In this document: in pieces, positions 53,562 to 62,640 of the stretch | Position numbering within the stretch: position 1 is the stretch's first letter | Layout of the letters: the number at the start of each line of letters is the position of its first letter | Source of the DNA: Haloferula luteola | GTDB lineage: Bacteria; Verrucomicrobiota; Verrucomicrobiia; Verrucomicrobiales; Akkermansiaceae | Direction of reading: 5' to 3' | Length of the DNA: 64,000 bases | Assembly (NCBI RefSeq): GCF_014201715.1 | Contig: NZ_JACHFD010000014.1 | Coordinates: 1-64,000 of the forward strand | Made by a program: the position numbers and the translations under genes | Notes under the pieces: model-generated | What the model was told of the DNA's origin: nothing | The model's database searches: none | Seen by the model: the letters and a program-made list of their open reading frames with translations, nothing else

Positions 53562-54788
53562 TCAGTGCCGGGCAGCGGCGTGAAGGAGTGACTGACGCCA
53601 AGCGAGGTCCCTTCCGCCAGGACCGTCGAGGTAGGACTGGGCATCGCGAAGGTAGTTTTCTCGCCACACAGGCAGGGATGCGAGGGTCAAGGGGGTGCCG
53701 TAGTTTTGGCCCTCGGCTGAGAGAATGGGCCATCCAGAGATGCGCGCGAGAATGGTGCGACCGACTTCCGGGGTGTAGTGGCCGAAGTCGAGCCAATGTT
53801 CCATACGCTCCCCTGCGCCTAGGGGCATGGGATCGCAGTTCCAAGCGAGGGGGCCTTGGAAGTCCCAGACCGGAGTGGGGAGTTGTTGGGGAAACTTGCC
53901 GTCGGCATGCCGCACGAGTTGGAGAATGGCCTCGTTTTCACGTGGGACTGTGATCGGGGTGGCTCCGGATGGGGGCAGGCGGGTGAGGAAATGGCTGGGG
54001 TGAAGAACAAGAATTAGGCGAATTCCACGTTGATGAGAGGTTTCGACGAGGTGGTGGAGGAGCCGCGCTTTGTCAGGAAGCAGGCGGGCTCCCGACTCGA
54101 GGGATTCCGGGAAAGCTTGAGGTCGACGGCGGTTGAGGAGAGCCGCAAGAAGTTGCCGTTGGTCCGTCGAAAACCATTCGGGGCCGAGGCGGTGAAGGCC
54201 TCGTGGCGTGAACTTAGGGGATTCGTGGCGTGAGGCGCGTCGAAGAGTTCGGAGGGACTCGGTGAGGGTCGAAATGCCGACGGCATATCGGAGTTCGCGC
54301 TCAAGGTCGAAGCCGCCATCAGCAAGCGGCGAACTGGCAAAGTCGGCCAGACGACGGGTATCAAAATCGCTCGTGAGATCTCCGGGGTCGATTCCGAAGA
54401 AGACGGCTTCAGGTTGGTGGTGACGGAGCAGTTCGTCGAAAACGGCTACGTTCTCGTAGAAGAAGCTACCGCTGGCCGCGAGGTTGTAGACATCATTGCG
54501 TTGCCAATCCGGGAGGTCGGGGTCCCACGCAGTCATGACCCGAGAGGAGCCGATGAGCGCGATGCCAATGTGCTCCGCGGATCGAATCAAACCACATTTT
54601 CCCGTGCGAAGCTGGGATTCGATTTCCCGATAGGCATCGAGCTTCGAAGATTGGAGGGGGCTGGCGAGGATGCGGAATGGATCGACCACCAGATTGATGG
54701 CCAAGCTGAGCAGCAAGATCCCCAAAAGGCAGGTGAGCAATGCCACCGCATAGCGGGTGGCGGGGGCTCGGCGAATGGGGTGACTCAT
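53562..54788 (-). CDS. Membrane-anchored SGNH-hydrolase-like protein A (polysaccharide acylation)
   Basis: A 408-residue protein with one N-terminal membrane segment (about 14-34) followed by NLVVDPFRIL. Block I is LIGSSRVMTAW (Ser nucleophile position); a middle block is FFGIDPGDLTSDFDTRRL; a C-terminal block WLDFGHYTPEVGRTI carries the Asp-x-x-His dyad. The module resembles AlgX/DltD-type acyl transferases that partner MBOAT proteins. A conserved LRTGKCGLIRS segment follows the anchor. One of five paralogs; belongs to the LVV(D/N)P subfamily. Confidence 0.8.
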   Translation of the reverse strand: MSHPIRRAPATRYAVALLTCLLGILLLSLAINLVVDPFRILASPLQSSKLDAYREIESQLRTGKCGLIRSAEHIGIALIGSSRVMTAWDPDLPDWQRNDVYNLAASGSFFYENVAVFDELLRHHQPEAVFFGIDPGDLTSDFDTRRLADFASSPLADGGFDLERELRYAVGISTLTESLRTLRRASRHESPKFTPRGLHRLGPEWFSTDQRQLLAALLNRRRPQAFPESLESGARLLPDKARLLHHLVETSHQRGIRLILVLHPSHFLTRLPPSGATPITVPRENEAILQLVRHADGKFPQQLPTPVWDFQGPLAWNCDPMPLGAGERMEHWLDFGHYTPEVGRTILARISGWPILSAEGQNYGTPLTLASLPVWRENYLRDAQSYLDGPGGRDLAWRQSLLHAAARH

Positions 54789-54834
54789 GAGGATCCGAAA
54801 GGACGGAGGGTGAAGGAGGTCGCTCGCTGGGAGG

Positions 54835-56076
54835 TCAGTCCGGTTTGCGTGCTTTCTCGATCACCGAGATTTTCCATAGGATGTCATCATGCCCGGCGCC
54901 TTCGATGTAGCGGGTATAGCCATCGACGCAGTGCTGGGTCCAAGAGGCAAGGTTTTCGGATGTTAGGCGAATGCCGTAGTTTTCGCCCTCGGGGATGGGG
55001 AGATTCCAGTCGAAGATTCGGGCCAACATCAGATGACCCATGGAGCTGGAGTAGTGTTCGAAGTCTGCCCAATGGGGCATGCGGGACTCCGCATCGGGAG
55101 GAATGGGGTCGCAATTGAGCGGGTGAGCATCACGGAAGTCCCAAACCACGGTGGGCGGCTTGTCGGGGTGGGCGGCATCGGACGAGGCGACGATCTCAAC
55201 GATCCCTTCACGCTCGAGACTGAGTGGTGGTTGGGTCGGAGGGGTAAGATCGGCGTAGGGGAGAACGTGCTGGGGATGGAGAAGCAGAATGAGGCGAATA
55301 TCCTTTTCGTGGCAGGTATCGATGATTCCCCGGAGCAGTCTTCCTTTGTCTTCGCGAATCGGATTGGCGATGCGATCTTTGGTGACAAAGCCGAATGCGG
55401 CCTGAGTGCGAAAGGCTTCTGCGAGGAAGGCGCGCTGACTCGATCGGGTCTTCGCTTTGGCTTTGCTTTTGTCTTTGAGACGAAAGCCGCGGGGGCTGAA
55501 CTTCGGAGGGGTATCGCGCGCGGCGCGAATCAGGGTTTGGATGGATTCTTCCAGGCTGGAGACACCAATGTGGTATCGAAGTTCGCGATCGATGCGGGTT
55601 TTGGCATCGCCGAGAGGGGAGGCATAGTAGTCACCCATTGGGCGGCTATCGAGATCGCTGCTGAGGTCGCCGGGATCAATGCCGAGGACGATCGTTTCCG
55701 GATTCTGGTGGGCAACGAGGTACCGAAACATGGCCTCATTTTCGTAGAAGAAGCTCGCACTCGCACCGAGGTTGTAGACGTCGTCGCGTCCCCAATCCGG
55801 GAGTTCAGGATCCAGGGCAAGCATGACCCGAGAGGAACCTAAGAGGGCGATTCCGATGTGCGGAGCGGAACGAACAAATCCACATTTTCCGGTTCGAGTC
55901 TGTGAGGAAATGTCGCGATAAGGATCGAGCGATTTCGAATGGAAGGGGGTGGCCAAAAGTCGCCAGGGATCGACCACCAAATTGGTGCCCAGCGCGAGGG
56001 TGAGGACGATGCCAATGATCAGGAGGAAGCTCGCGATGAACTTCCAGCTCGGAGGGCGGGCGCGGAAAAAACTCAT
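54835..56076 (-). CDS. Membrane-anchored SGNH-hydrolase-like protein B
   Basis: A 413-residue paralog of protein A: membrane anchor then NLVVDPWRLL, TRTGKCGFVRS, block I LLGSSRVMLALDPELPDW, VLGIDPGDLSSDLDSRPM, LLLHPQHVL and terminal dyad block HWADFEHYSSSMGHLM. An internal Lys-rich stretch (KDKSKAKAKTRSSQ) is unique to it. ATG 56076 has a GAGGTG ribosome site; the stop of protein C lies 10 bases upstream. Expected role is acyl transfer or removal at the outer side of the inner membrane. Confidence 0.8.
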   Translation of the reverse strand: MSFFRARPPSWKFIASFLLIIGIVLTLALGTNLVVDPWRLLATPFHSKSLDPYRDISSQTRTGKCGFVRSAPHIGIALLGSSRVMLALDPELPDWGRDDVYNLGASASFFYENEAMFRYLVAHQNPETIVLGIDPGDLSSDLDSRPMGDYYASPLGDAKTRIDRELRYHIGVSSLEESIQTLIRAARDTPPKFSPRGFRLKDKSKAKAKTRSSQRAFLAEAFRTQAAFGFVTKDRIANPIREDKGRLLRGIIDTCHEKDIRLILLLHPQHVLPYADLTPPTQPPLSLEREGIVEIVASSDAAHPDKPPTVVWDFRDAHPLNCDPIPPDAESRMPHWADFEHYSSSMGHLMLARIFDWNLPIPEGENYGIRLTSENLASWTQHCVDGYTRYIEGAGHDDILWKISVIEKARKPD

Positions 56077-56086
56077 GGTGAGCACC

Positions 56087-57322
56087 TCAGTTGGGTTTCC
56101 AAAGATTCATGTGATTTTCGACCCAAGCAAAATCCTCCGGATGGTCCTTTTGGTAGCGCAGGTAGCCATCGCGCAACGTCTGTTCCCGGTCGTCGAGGTT
56201 CTCTGTTGTGAGAGGGGTGCCGTAGGTGGCGTCTTCGGGATGGGCGGGTGGCAAGTCCATCATGCGCGAAAGCATGATCGAGCCAAGCGTGGGAAGAGCG
56301 TGCGTGCCATCTGCCCAGTAGTAGGTGGGTTTGCGGGGTTGGTCGATGGGTGGCAGGGCCTCGCAATTGTAGGGGTGGAAATCGTTGAAGTCCCACAGAG
56401 TGATTGAGGAAGCGTCGTTGCCTTGGGTTTCCTCGGCGATGACTGAAGTCATGATTTCCCGGTCGGTGCGAAAGCCGGGATCGGGGTCGCCTTTGAGTCG
56501 AAAGACCGAGAGGAAAGCGGCGTGATTGGGGGGGATGCAGAGAAACAGCCGCAGATGGTGATCGAGGCAGAAACGGATGATTTGGCGATAGTCTTCCACT
56601 TTGTCCGGGTTGCCGGCGATGCCCTTGTGGCGTTCTTTGATGAATCGGTTGGCCCACATGAACGATTCATATTGGAGGACTTGACGGAGGGGTCGCTTGT
56701 CGAGTTGGCGAACCCATTGCCCCTGGGGACTGTAGGCGGAAAGGCGCTTGGTGAAGCGGTAGTCGAGGGTCTTGACGCTCATCTCGAAGGCGGAGGTGCC
56801 AAAGCGATAGCGCAGTTCCTTTTCGAAGGGATCTCCGGACTCGCTGAGGGGGGATTCTTGGAAGCCGGCGACGTCGAGGACGTCATGTCGGGAGGTAAGA
56901 TCGGCAAGGTCGACGCCGACAACGACCAGCTTGAGAGGTTGCCGTGCGTAAGCATACTCGAGCATGGCCCGATGCTCGGTGATGGTTCCTCCACGCAGAG
57001 CGAGGTTGGCAACCCGCAGGTCTCCGAAGGCGGGATGCTGCGGATCGAAGGCGATGTCGACACGCGAAGATCCGAGCAGAATGGCATCCCATTTTCCACT
57101 TCGCACCAAGCCGGTCTTCCCGAGACGAGGGTGTTTGTGAACGGGTTTGTAGTGGTCAAAACTGGCGGAAGACCAAGGGGAAGGGGTGATCCAGAGAGGG
57201 TTCACCCAAGTGGCGAGAAAGCCAAAGACGAGCATGATGGATCCAAACCATGCCAGCAATCCAAGGGTGTGCTTGCGAAGGCCCTGGCGGGCACGGTGGT
57301 AGGAAGGGTCGGACGCGGACAT
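56087..57322 (-). CDS. Membrane-anchored SGNH-hydrolase-like protein C
   Basis: A 411-residue paralog of the NPLWITPSPWSS subfamily: N-terminal anchor, PRLGKTGLVRS, block I LLGSSRVDIAFDPQHP, VVGVDLADLTSRHDVLDV, LCIPPNHAAFL, and terminal dyad block WADGTHALPTLGSIM. It shares with protein D the post-anchor 'PLW(I/V)TPSPW' wording and the 'xSPL' after the middle block. In-frame sequence upstream of 57322 overlaps protein D and is not used. Confidence 0.8.
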   Translation of the reverse strand: MSASDPSYHRARQGLRKHTLGLLAWFGSIMLVFGFLATWVNPLWITPSPWSSASFDHYKPVHKHPRLGKTGLVRSGKWDAILLGSSRVDIAFDPQHPAFGDLRVANLALRGGTITEHRAMLEYAYARQPLKLVVVGVDLADLTSRHDVLDVAGFQESPLSESGDPFEKELRYRFGTSAFEMSVKTLDYRFTKRLSAYSPQGQWVRQLDKRPLRQVLQYESFMWANRFIKERHKGIAGNPDKVEDYRQIIRFCLDHHLRLFLCIPPNHAAFLSVFRLKGDPDPGFRTDREIMTSVIAEETQGNDASSITLWDFNDFHPYNCEALPPIDQPRKPTYYWADGTHALPTLGSIMLSRMMDLPPAHPEDATYGTPLTTENLDDREQTLRDGYLRYQKDHPEDFAWVENHMNLWKPN

Positions 57323-57345
57323 GCCAGATGGAGAAAAAGGTCGGA

Positions 57346-58554
57346 TCAAAAACCGCCGCCCTGGTCCTTCAGGACGAGCGAACTGACCCACTCCCAGTCG
57401 CGGGCGTGGGTGCTGCGGTAGGTGGCGTAGCCGAGCGAAATCTCTCGCTCGCGGGAAGAAAGCGATTCGGGGAGGAGAATGCAACCGTAGTTGTCTTGAC
57501 TGGAGGGAGTCGAGGAGGGCTGGAGCATTCTTGAGATCATGAGATCACCGAGCTTGGGCGAGCCGTGAATGCCATCGATCCACCAGTGGGCTGAGGCGGT
57601 GGGACCCGCGGGGATGGCTTCGGTGTTGGCTGAGTCGAACCCAGTGAAGTCCCATAGTGAAACCGGGGGGGTATCGGGGTGGGCTTGATTCTCCTCTGCA
57701 ACGAGGCGGGTGAGGGCCGATCGTTCGGTAAAAAAGAACGGGTCCTGAACTTCGAGGATGGCCGGAATGGCAGCGGTTGCTGCGTGGTCAGGAGTGAGAA
57801 ACAGAGTGATTTCGACCTGATGGTGGCGGCCTGCTGCGAGGATATCCCGCACGGCCGCCATTTTGACCGAGCTGACTTCGGGAGTGTGACGGCGGGATTT
57901 GGCGGTTCTCAGGGCGACGGGAGCGGAGTCACTCCGAAACATGCTGCGGAAGCCGCGTCCACCGATGGGGTTTCTCCAGAATCCTTGGGGGGTGAAAGGG
58001 GCCGGTTCAAGGGCGCGGCGGGAATTCCAAGTGGCGATCGAAGCGGTGAAGGTGGAAATGCCCACGTATTTTCGGAGGTCGTATTCCAGATTGTCGTTTC
58101 GAGGATTGAGTGGAGATGACGCAAAGCCAGTCACGGATCGAAGGTCGTAGCTGGAGCTGAAATCGTTGAGATCGAGACCGACGAAGATCCGTCGCAAGGA
58201 GGGTTGATGGTCGAGCGCATAAGCGACCATGGCGGCATTTTCAGTGATGCTGCCGGCCCAGAGGCCGAGATTGATGCCGTGGTGACCGCTCCAAGCAGGC
58301 TCGGTCGGATCGAAGGCGGCAGCGACGCGGGAAGAACCTGCCACGGCGAAGTCCCATGGCTCCGCTGTCACCATGCCGGCTTTGGCCGTTCGGAGGCTGC
58401 GGTAAATTTGTTTGTAGGGCGCGAATCCGGGATCGGTCCACGGGCTGGGAGTCACCCACAGAGGGTCGATGCGGGTGTTGGCGGCAAAGAATGCCACCAA
58501 CAGCAGGAGGAACCCTGCGACCAGCCCTGAGGCGTAGCGGCAATGGCTCCGCAT
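57346..58554 (-). CDS. Membrane-anchored SGNH-hydrolase-like protein D
   Basis: A 402-residue paralog closest to protein C: anchor, DPLWVTPSPWTD, LRTAKAGMVTA, block I VAGSSRVAAAFDPTEPAW, FVGLDLNDFSSSYDLRSV, LFLTPDHAATA and terminal dyad block WWIDGIHGSPKLGDLM. ATG 58554 gives a clear anchor; a TTG at 58590 would add 12 residues. It lies 55 bases downstream of the second MBOAT gene. The substrate and acyl group are unknown. Confidence 0.8.
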   Translation of the reverse strand: MRSHCRYASGLVAGFLLLLVAFFAANTRIDPLWVTPSPWTDPGFAPYKQIYRSLRTAKAGMVTAEPWDFAVAGSSRVAAAFDPTEPAWSGHHGINLGLWAGSITENAAMVAYALDHQPSLRRIFVGLDLNDFSSSYDLRSVTGFASSPLNPRNDNLEYDLRKYVGISTFTASIATWNSRRALEPAPFTPQGFWRNPIGGRGFRSMFRSDSAPVALRTAKSRRHTPEVSSVKMAAVRDILAAGRHHQVEITLFLTPDHAATAAIPAILEVQDPFFFTERSALTRLVAEENQAHPDTPPVSLWDFTGFDSANTEAIPAGPTASAHWWIDGIHGSPKLGDLMISRMLQPSSTPSSQDNYGCILLPESLSSREREISLGYATYRSTHARDWEWVSSLVLKDQGGGF

Positions 58555-58609
58555 CGAGCGCCCAGAGCTGGAGCCGAAGAGGGGTGCCAACCGAAGAAGC
58601 GGGTTGAGG

Positions 58610-60160
58610 TTAGAATTGGAAGTAAATGAACTCGCTGAGTTTATCGAACTGATAAAGCGTGGCGAGCATCAGAAGGAGGGTGAATGCGAACCAGCGGCTG
58701 TTCGGGCGCCATTGCCACCATTTTCGTGGACCGATCTGGTAGTCTTCAAAGTGAGATGGGTCCATGGCGGGCTGGTAGCGGCGCATGAATTGCTGGGTAT
58801 TGGGAACAAACCAGCAGACGAAGACCAACAGACAGGCACGGAGGGCGTGGCTTTCCTTCACCACTTGCGTGGCGACGTCGGGCCAGCCGCCGAGGCCGTG
58901 GAAGCCGAACATGGCGGCGAGCATCTCGCGGGTGGCGGCAAGGGCCTTGGTGGTCGAGCCACTGGATCCCAGTTCGAAGGTGCCGGCGCGGAAGGGAACC
59001 CAGGCGATGATGACCAGAAGGAACGTGATGGCGATGGCCATGGGCTTGGGAACCTTCGGAAGGCCGCGCTTTTTGCGAAGGAAGATCCAGCCGTGGTTCA
59101 CGCAAAGGAAGACCCCATGGAGGAGCCCCCAGAGCAGATAGGTCCAGCCTGCACCGTGCCAGAATCCCCCGAGCACCATGGTGATGAGGAGATTGACGTA
59201 GCGACGGGACTTGCCTTTCCGGTTTCCGCCGAGAGGGATGTAGAGGTAGTCGCGCAGGAAACGGGAAAGGGTGATGTGCCAGCGGCGCCAGAAGTCGACG
59301 ATGGAGACGGCCTTGTAGGGAGAGTGGAAATTGAGAGGTAGGCGAATGCCGAACAAACGGGCGGAGCCGATGGCCATGTCGGTGTAGCCGGAGAAGTCGA
59401 AGTAAATCTGAATGCCGTAGGCGATGGCTCCCGCCCAAGCTTCCAAGAACCCGGGGGGGCGACCGGTGCCTCCAGCCATTTCAAAGATGGCATTGGCGAC
59501 TGGGGCGACGTTGTCGGCGATCACCACCTTTTTGAAGAGGCCGATGATAAGGATTGTGAGGCCAGCGGAAGTGTCGACCCAGCGGTGGTTTTTCCAAGTT
59601 TGCTTCTCGAACTGGGGAAGCATCTCCTTGTGGTGAACGATCGGACCGGCAATCAATTGGGGCCAGAACGAGACGAACAGGAGGTAGTCGGTGAAGCGGT
59701 ATTCTTCGGTTTCACCCCTCCAGGCATCGACGAGGTAGGCGATTTGTTGGAAGGTGAAGAAGGAGATGCCCAGAGCGAGGACGACATTGGGAAGGTGGAA
59801 GGAGAAATCTCCGAGTTGTTCGATGAGCCGGCCGACAAAGCCGGTGTATTTGAAGTAGGCGAGCAGGATCAGGTTGGCGGAGACACCGCTGATCAACAGC
59901 GTTTTTCCCCGGGAAGTGCCACGGTGTCGGGCGAGGTATTCTCCTATCCAAAAGTTGAAGAGACAGGAGCCGAGAATGAGCAGCACATACCAAGGCTTCC
60001 AAGGCTGGGAGGGATCGGGGTTCCACCATCCGTAGTAGACGATACTGGCGATCACCAGCCAAACAAAGGCGGCCCGAACCGCGATGCGTGCCGCGAAGAA
60101 AAAGCCTATCAGGGCCAGCGGCAGAAACAGCAGAAGGTAAGTGTAGGAATTGAAAATCAT
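58610..60160 (-). CDS. MBOAT-family O-acyltransferase, copy 2 (AlgI-like)
   Basis: A 516-residue paralog of the MBOAT at 52026-53555, sharing MxFNSYTYLL, LGISFFTFQQ, LIAGPIVHHKEMLPQF, the DFWRRWHITLSRFLRDYLYI block, FWHGAGWTYLLWGLLHG and the C-terminus KLSEFIYFQF. It has an insertion after the second helix (PDPSQPWKPWYV) and another near QPAMDPSHFEDYQ. At DNA level long stretches match copy 1 closely, so the two probably arose by duplication. It sits between SGNH-like genes D and E. Confidence 0.93.
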   Translation of the reverse strand: MIFNSYTYLLLFLPLALIGFFFAARIAVRAAFVWLVIASIVYYGWWNPDPSQPWKPWYVLLILGSCLFNFWIGEYLARHRGTSRGKTLLISGVSANLILLAYFKYTGFVGRLIEQLGDFSFHLPNVVLALGISFFTFQQIAYLVDAWRGETEEYRFTDYLLFVSFWPQLIAGPIVHHKEMLPQFEKQTWKNHRWVDTSAGLTILIIGLFKKVVIADNVAPVANAIFEMAGGTGRPPGFLEAWAGAIAYGIQIYFDFSGYTDMAIGSARLFGIRLPLNFHSPYKAVSIVDFWRRWHITLSRFLRDYLYIPLGGNRKGKSRRYVNLLITMVLGGFWHGAGWTYLLWGLLHGVFLCVNHGWIFLRKKRGLPKVPKPMAIAITFLLVIIAWVPFRAGTFELGSSGSTTKALAATREMLAAMFGFHGLGGWPDVATQVVKESHALRACLLVFVCWFVPNTQQFMRRYQPAMDPSHFEDYQIGPRKWWQWRPNSRWFAFTLLLMLATLYQFDKLSEFIYFQF

Positions 60161-60233
60161 CGGAGGCGGACCGCGGGAAGGGCGGGATTGGAATGAATCT
60201 TCAGGAGCTGGTCAAGGAGCGTGGGCTGGGGAG

Positions 60234-61460
60234 TCAGGGTCGGGTCGAGGTTTGGGTGACCTTGCGGGCCCACTCGATTTCCTGAGGCATTTGCTGGCGA
60301 TATTCGGCTTCGGTGCGGACAAGATCCGCGAGAAAGGCATCAATGTTGGAGCCATCAACATGCCAGCCAAAGGGGGGACCCGCGTGTTCCGGACCCTGGG
60401 TGCCGGCGATGCGTGCCGCCATGATCGCTCCGAGAAGAGAGTTCGGATGGGAGTGATCGATCCAGTGATCGGTGCCCCCCAAGTGCTTGCCCACGGGGGG
60501 GAAAGGTTCGGTCGTCAGGGGGTGGAATAGGGAGAAGTCCCACCAATCGAGTTGCTGATCGGGGTATTTCAGCCGCATGGCGTCGACGACTGAAGCGAAG
60601 TATCGGCGCTCGGTTTCCCAGACAGGGCCAGGTGCGGGATCTTCACCGAGCCAGGCTTGGGTGAGGGCCTGCATGGGGATGCAGGTGAGCGTGACTCGGA
60701 TTCCTTGGCTGAGACAGCGGTCGAGCAATGCCACGAAGCAAGCCTTGCGGGCTTCCCGCAGAGCTTCGGGGTGATTGCCGTACTGTTGATCGCGGCCTTT
60801 TTTGCGGTCGCGGAGGTGCTGGGCGAGAAGTTGCCGGGGTTCGTCAATGTGCCAGGTCAGCCAATCGCCGCGCGGCGAGAATTGGGAGGTCTCGCCCTCG
60901 GCGGCTCGCTTCAGGGTGTCGATGGACCCGATCAGGGTGGAGGTGCCGACGAGGTAGCGTAGGTTTCTTTCCAGTGGAGGGGAGGGGGAAAAGGGCGATT
61001 CGTAGAAATCGGCCAGAGCTCGACTGTCGCCATCCGACATGAAAGTGCCGTAGTCGAGGTTCAGGATGAGCCAATCGGTTTCAGGAAGGCGATCGAGGGA
61101 GTAATGGGCGACCGTGGTGTTCTCGATGATGTTGCCGCACGGGACACCGACGTTGAGTGCAGGAAGGCCCTGCCAAGCGGGATCGTTGGAACGCATGGCG
61201 ATGGCCACCCGCGAGGAACCGAACATGGCCAGTTGGGTGTCCGGGTGGGTCAGCACGACCCCGGCTTTGCCGGTGCGGGTGTGGCGGGGAAAGTCACGCC
61301 AGGGCTCCAAGGACTTGGAGGAGAGGAAAGTGGGGAGGACCCGCCAGGGGTTGACCACCAGATTGGTGACGCCGATGAGGAGGAGGGTCAGGGCGATGGT
61401 GCTGAGGATGAACCGGGTGTATCGGCGGTGCGGAACGCAGGGCATCAGGCGCGTAGCCAT
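60234..61460 (-). CDS. Membrane-anchored SGNH-hydrolase-like protein E
   Basis: A 408-residue paralog: anchor then NLVVNPWRVL, TRTGKAGVVLT, block I MFGSSRVAIAMRSNDP, ILNLDYGTFMSDGDSRAL, LTCIPMQALTQ, and terminal dyad block WIDHSHPNSLLGAIM. The wording after the anchor places it with A and B, but blocks II-III diverge. It is the first gene of the leftward operon, starting 175 bases from a divergent glycosyltransferase gene; the shared region must hold both promoters. Confidence 0.8.
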   Translation of the reverse strand: MATRLMPCVPHRRYTRFILSTIALTLLLIGVTNLVVNPWRVLPTFLSSKSLEPWRDFPRHTRTGKAGVVLTHPDTQLAMFGSSRVAIAMRSNDPAWQGLPALNVGVPCGNIIENTTVAHYSLDRLPETDWLILNLDYGTFMSDGDSRALADFYESPFSPSPPLERNLRYLVGTSTLIGSIDTLKRAAEGETSQFSPRGDWLTWHIDEPRQLLAQHLRDRKKGRDQQYGNHPEALREARKACFVALLDRCLSQGIRVTLTCIPMQALTQAWLGEDPAPGPVWETERRYFASVVDAMRLKYPDQQLDWWDFSLFHPLTTEPFPPVGKHLGGTDHWIDHSHPNSLLGAIMAARIAGTQGPEHAGPPFGWHVDGSNIDAFLADLVRTEAEYRQQMPQEIEWARKVTQTSTRP

Positions 61461-61635
61461 ATCCGAAGGCCCGGAGCTTGTCCAATGCGGCGGGCTTCGT
61501 GGTTTGGAGTGCGGGTTTTCCGCTTGTTGGTGGGCATCGCGTCACGGACGATCCGCCGGGAAATGCCCGCTCGATCCTTGTCAGTCGCCGATTTTGACGG
61601 CCACCTGCCACCCTTTTCAAAGAAGGGAGGGCACG

Positions 61636-62640
61636 ATGTCTGAAGTTCTTCCCGTAGGAATCGTGGTGCCTGTGAAGCAGTGTCGGCCGGCTTTGGATGC
61701 CCATATCGCCGATCTCCTGGAGCTTCTCCCTCATGTGGAGCAGGTGGTGGTGGTCGATAGCGCATCGACGGATGGCACCATGGAAGCGCTCCAGGCGGCG
61801 TTGCAGCATCCTGGAGCGGAGTTTCACGATCGGCCTCCTGGGCTGTATCAGGCGTGGAATTTTGGGATTTCGCAGGTCACCTCCCGCTACGTTTACATGG
61901 CGACCGTAGGCGACTGTATCGGGCTGAAGGGGTTGCAGCAATTGGTGCAAACGGCGGAGTCGTTGCAGGTTGACGCTGTGATCAGCCCCCCGGAGTTGGT
62001 GAATGATTCGGGCCAGGCGTTGGGGAAGACCTGGCCGGTCCATGAGTTGGTGCGAGAGCGGAAGCTGGAAGCCCCTGTGGTGCTTCCGGTACGAGAATGG
62101 TTAGGACGCTGCCTAGCGGCCTATCCGGCAACCCTGATTGGAAGCAGCGCGAGCAATCTCTACCGTGCCGATTTCCTGCAAGCGCATCCGCTTCCTGTCG
62201 AGTATGGCCATGCCGGAGATGCGGCTTGGGCGGTAAAAATGAGTTTTCAGGCGCGTTGGGCGGTCGATCCCACGGTGCCATCAAAATTTTGGATTCATGA
62301 GACGCAACCGGGAGTGGTGGGGATTCGCGGCGATCTGGTAGAGCGCTTGTTGGGGGCTCCGGAGGAACTGGCCGCCGAGGCGGAGGGCCGCTGGGCGGAG
62401 GATCCCGTGTTGCCGCGCATCATGGCGGCTTATCGTCAGCTCCAACCGCGCATGGTTTCACGCATGCATGGAATGGCGGCTTATCGCGAGCGCTGTGCAA
62501 GCTCTCCCTGGGCTCAATTTCTCCCATCGGTCCGCAGGTGGCGTCGCCATCTGAGGAAAGAGAAACGAGAGATCGAAGCTCTGCAGGAGAGCATGCAATC
62601 CCTGCTCACCGAGTATCCGATGGATGGGGAGCGTGGCTAG
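61636..62640 (+). CDS. GT-A fold glycosyltransferase (family 2-like)
   Basis: A 334-residue glycosyltransferase. Seen: PVGIVVPVKQC, VVVVDSASTDGTMEAL (sugar-nucleotide binding), DRPPGLYQAWNFGISQVTS, and the metal-binding acidic site VGDCIGLKGL in the DxD position. No membrane segment; cytoplasmic. ATG 61636 has a strong GAAGGGAGG ribosome site. It is divergent from the acylation operon, and its stop shares the CTAG with the convergent sulfotransferase. Confidence 0.88.
   Translation: MSEVLPVGIVVPVKQCRPALDAHIADLLELLPHVEQVVVVDSASTDGTMEALQAALQHPGAEFHDRPPGLYQAWNFGISQVTSRYVYMATVGDCIGLKGLQQLVQTAESLQVDAVISPPELVNDSGQALGKTWPVHELVRERKLEAPVVLPVREWLGRCLAAYPATLIGSSASNLYRADFLQAHPLPVEYGHAGDAAWAVKMSFQARWAVDPTVPSKFWIHETQPGVVGIRGDLVERLLGAPEELAAEAEGRWAEDPVLPRIMAAYRQLQPRMVSRMHGMAAYRERCASSPWAQFLPSVRRWRRHLRKEKREIEALQESMQSLLTEYPMDGERG

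Noticed and set aside
61114-61635. N-terminal extension of the glycosyltransferase
   Set aside because: It overlaps the divergent SGNH-like gene E and has no coding pattern; a strong ribosome site precedes ATG 61636.
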